Assembly: GCA_025360685.1 (NCBI GenBank)
Contig: JANYBR010000435.1
Location: 1 to 5,285, forward strand
Direction: 5' to 3'
From: Pseudomonadota bacterium
GTDB taxonomy: Bacteria > Pseudomonadota > Alphaproteobacteria > Micropepsales > Micropepsaceae
DNA length: 5,285 nucleotides
Made by a program: the position numbers and the translations under genes. The stretch's first letter is position 1. Every line of letters starts with the position of its first letter. Below are positions 5,081-5,285 of this stretch, piece after piece. The notes below the pieces were generated by a model that had not been told where the DNA came from, searched no databases, and saw only the letters and a list, made by a program, of their open reading frames with translations.

Positions 5081-5285
5081 CTACTCAAGAAACACCGTAT
5101 TTGGATCGCTAACTGGACCCAGGTCGGTAGTGACGGCTCCCGGCACCCACTCATCACCATCTGGTCGCCAGTTTGAATGCATGAGAAATGCAGGCAGGTC
5201 AGCGTCCCGCTCATCATATAGAGGCAGATAGAGCTCGTCAGCTCGCTCGTTCCTTCCGAACAACGAGCGAAACGTTCGACCGCCT
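5081..5285 (-). CDS. Partial gene entering from the right edge, unidentified
   Basis: The frame is open from the window edge to a TAG at 5081-5083, giving the last 67 or so residues of a longer protein. An internal TTG at 5263 could pass for a start, but the frame continues upstream without a stop, so truncation by the window is more likely. The C-terminal part is acidic and rich in Asp, Glu, Pro and Trp (for example LYLPLYDERDADLPAF and SNWRPDGDEW), and it ends in NTVFLE. This looks like a soluble protein. No family is recognised. It converges with the small membrane gene across a 137-nt gap in which no clear terminator was found. Confidence 0.6.
   Translation of the reverse strand, partial: GGRTFRSLFGRNERADELYLPLYDERDADLPAFLMHSNWRPDGDEWVPGAVTTDLGPVSDPNTVFLE

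Overview
The window is about 60% GC with short intergenic gaps and strong Shine-Dalgarno sites. It looks like chromosomal DNA of a Gram-negative proteobacterium. The style of the ECF sigma, anti-sigma and S8 peptidase genes suggests Burkholderiales, but that assignment is an impression and not a demonstrated result.

The core (about 668-4249) is an extracytoplasmic-function (ECF) sigma factor locus. On the minus strand an ECF sigma gene (ending at 2296) overlaps a single-pass membrane anti-sigma gene (1514-2299) by an ATGA junction. After a 102-nt gap holding two hairpins comes a secreted Gly/Ser/Ala-rich protein gene (668-1411). Divergent from the sigma gene, on the plus strand, lies an exported subtilisin-like S8 protease (2954-4249) with the Asp/His/Ser residues and oxyanion Asn visible. 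The roughly 97-nt divergent control region contains a perfect 6-bp dyad with an 11-nt spacer. The natural reading is an envelope-sensing module: sigma factor, membrane-held antagonist, exported protease and exported low-complexity protein. The protease could be a regulon member, act in the signalling path, or process the Gly-rich protein; the sequence does not say which.

Left of this module (234-530, minus) is a small helix-turn-helix protein of unknown role, followed by a GC-rich non-coding stretch (1-233). Two copies of a 22-bp direct repeat lie exactly 160 bp apart there, and one abuts the HTH stop codon. A perfect 11-bp GC-rich hairpin lies between the Gly-rich gene and the HTH gene.

Right of the protease, 349 bp without a convincing gene hold three hairpins and look like degenerate repeat-type DNA. 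Next come a small three-helix membrane protein (4599-4943, plus, excellent ribosome binding site) and the C-terminal end of an unidentified gene entering from the right edge on the minus strand (stop at 5081). No tRNA, rRNA, CRISPR array, insertion sequence or transposase was recognised.
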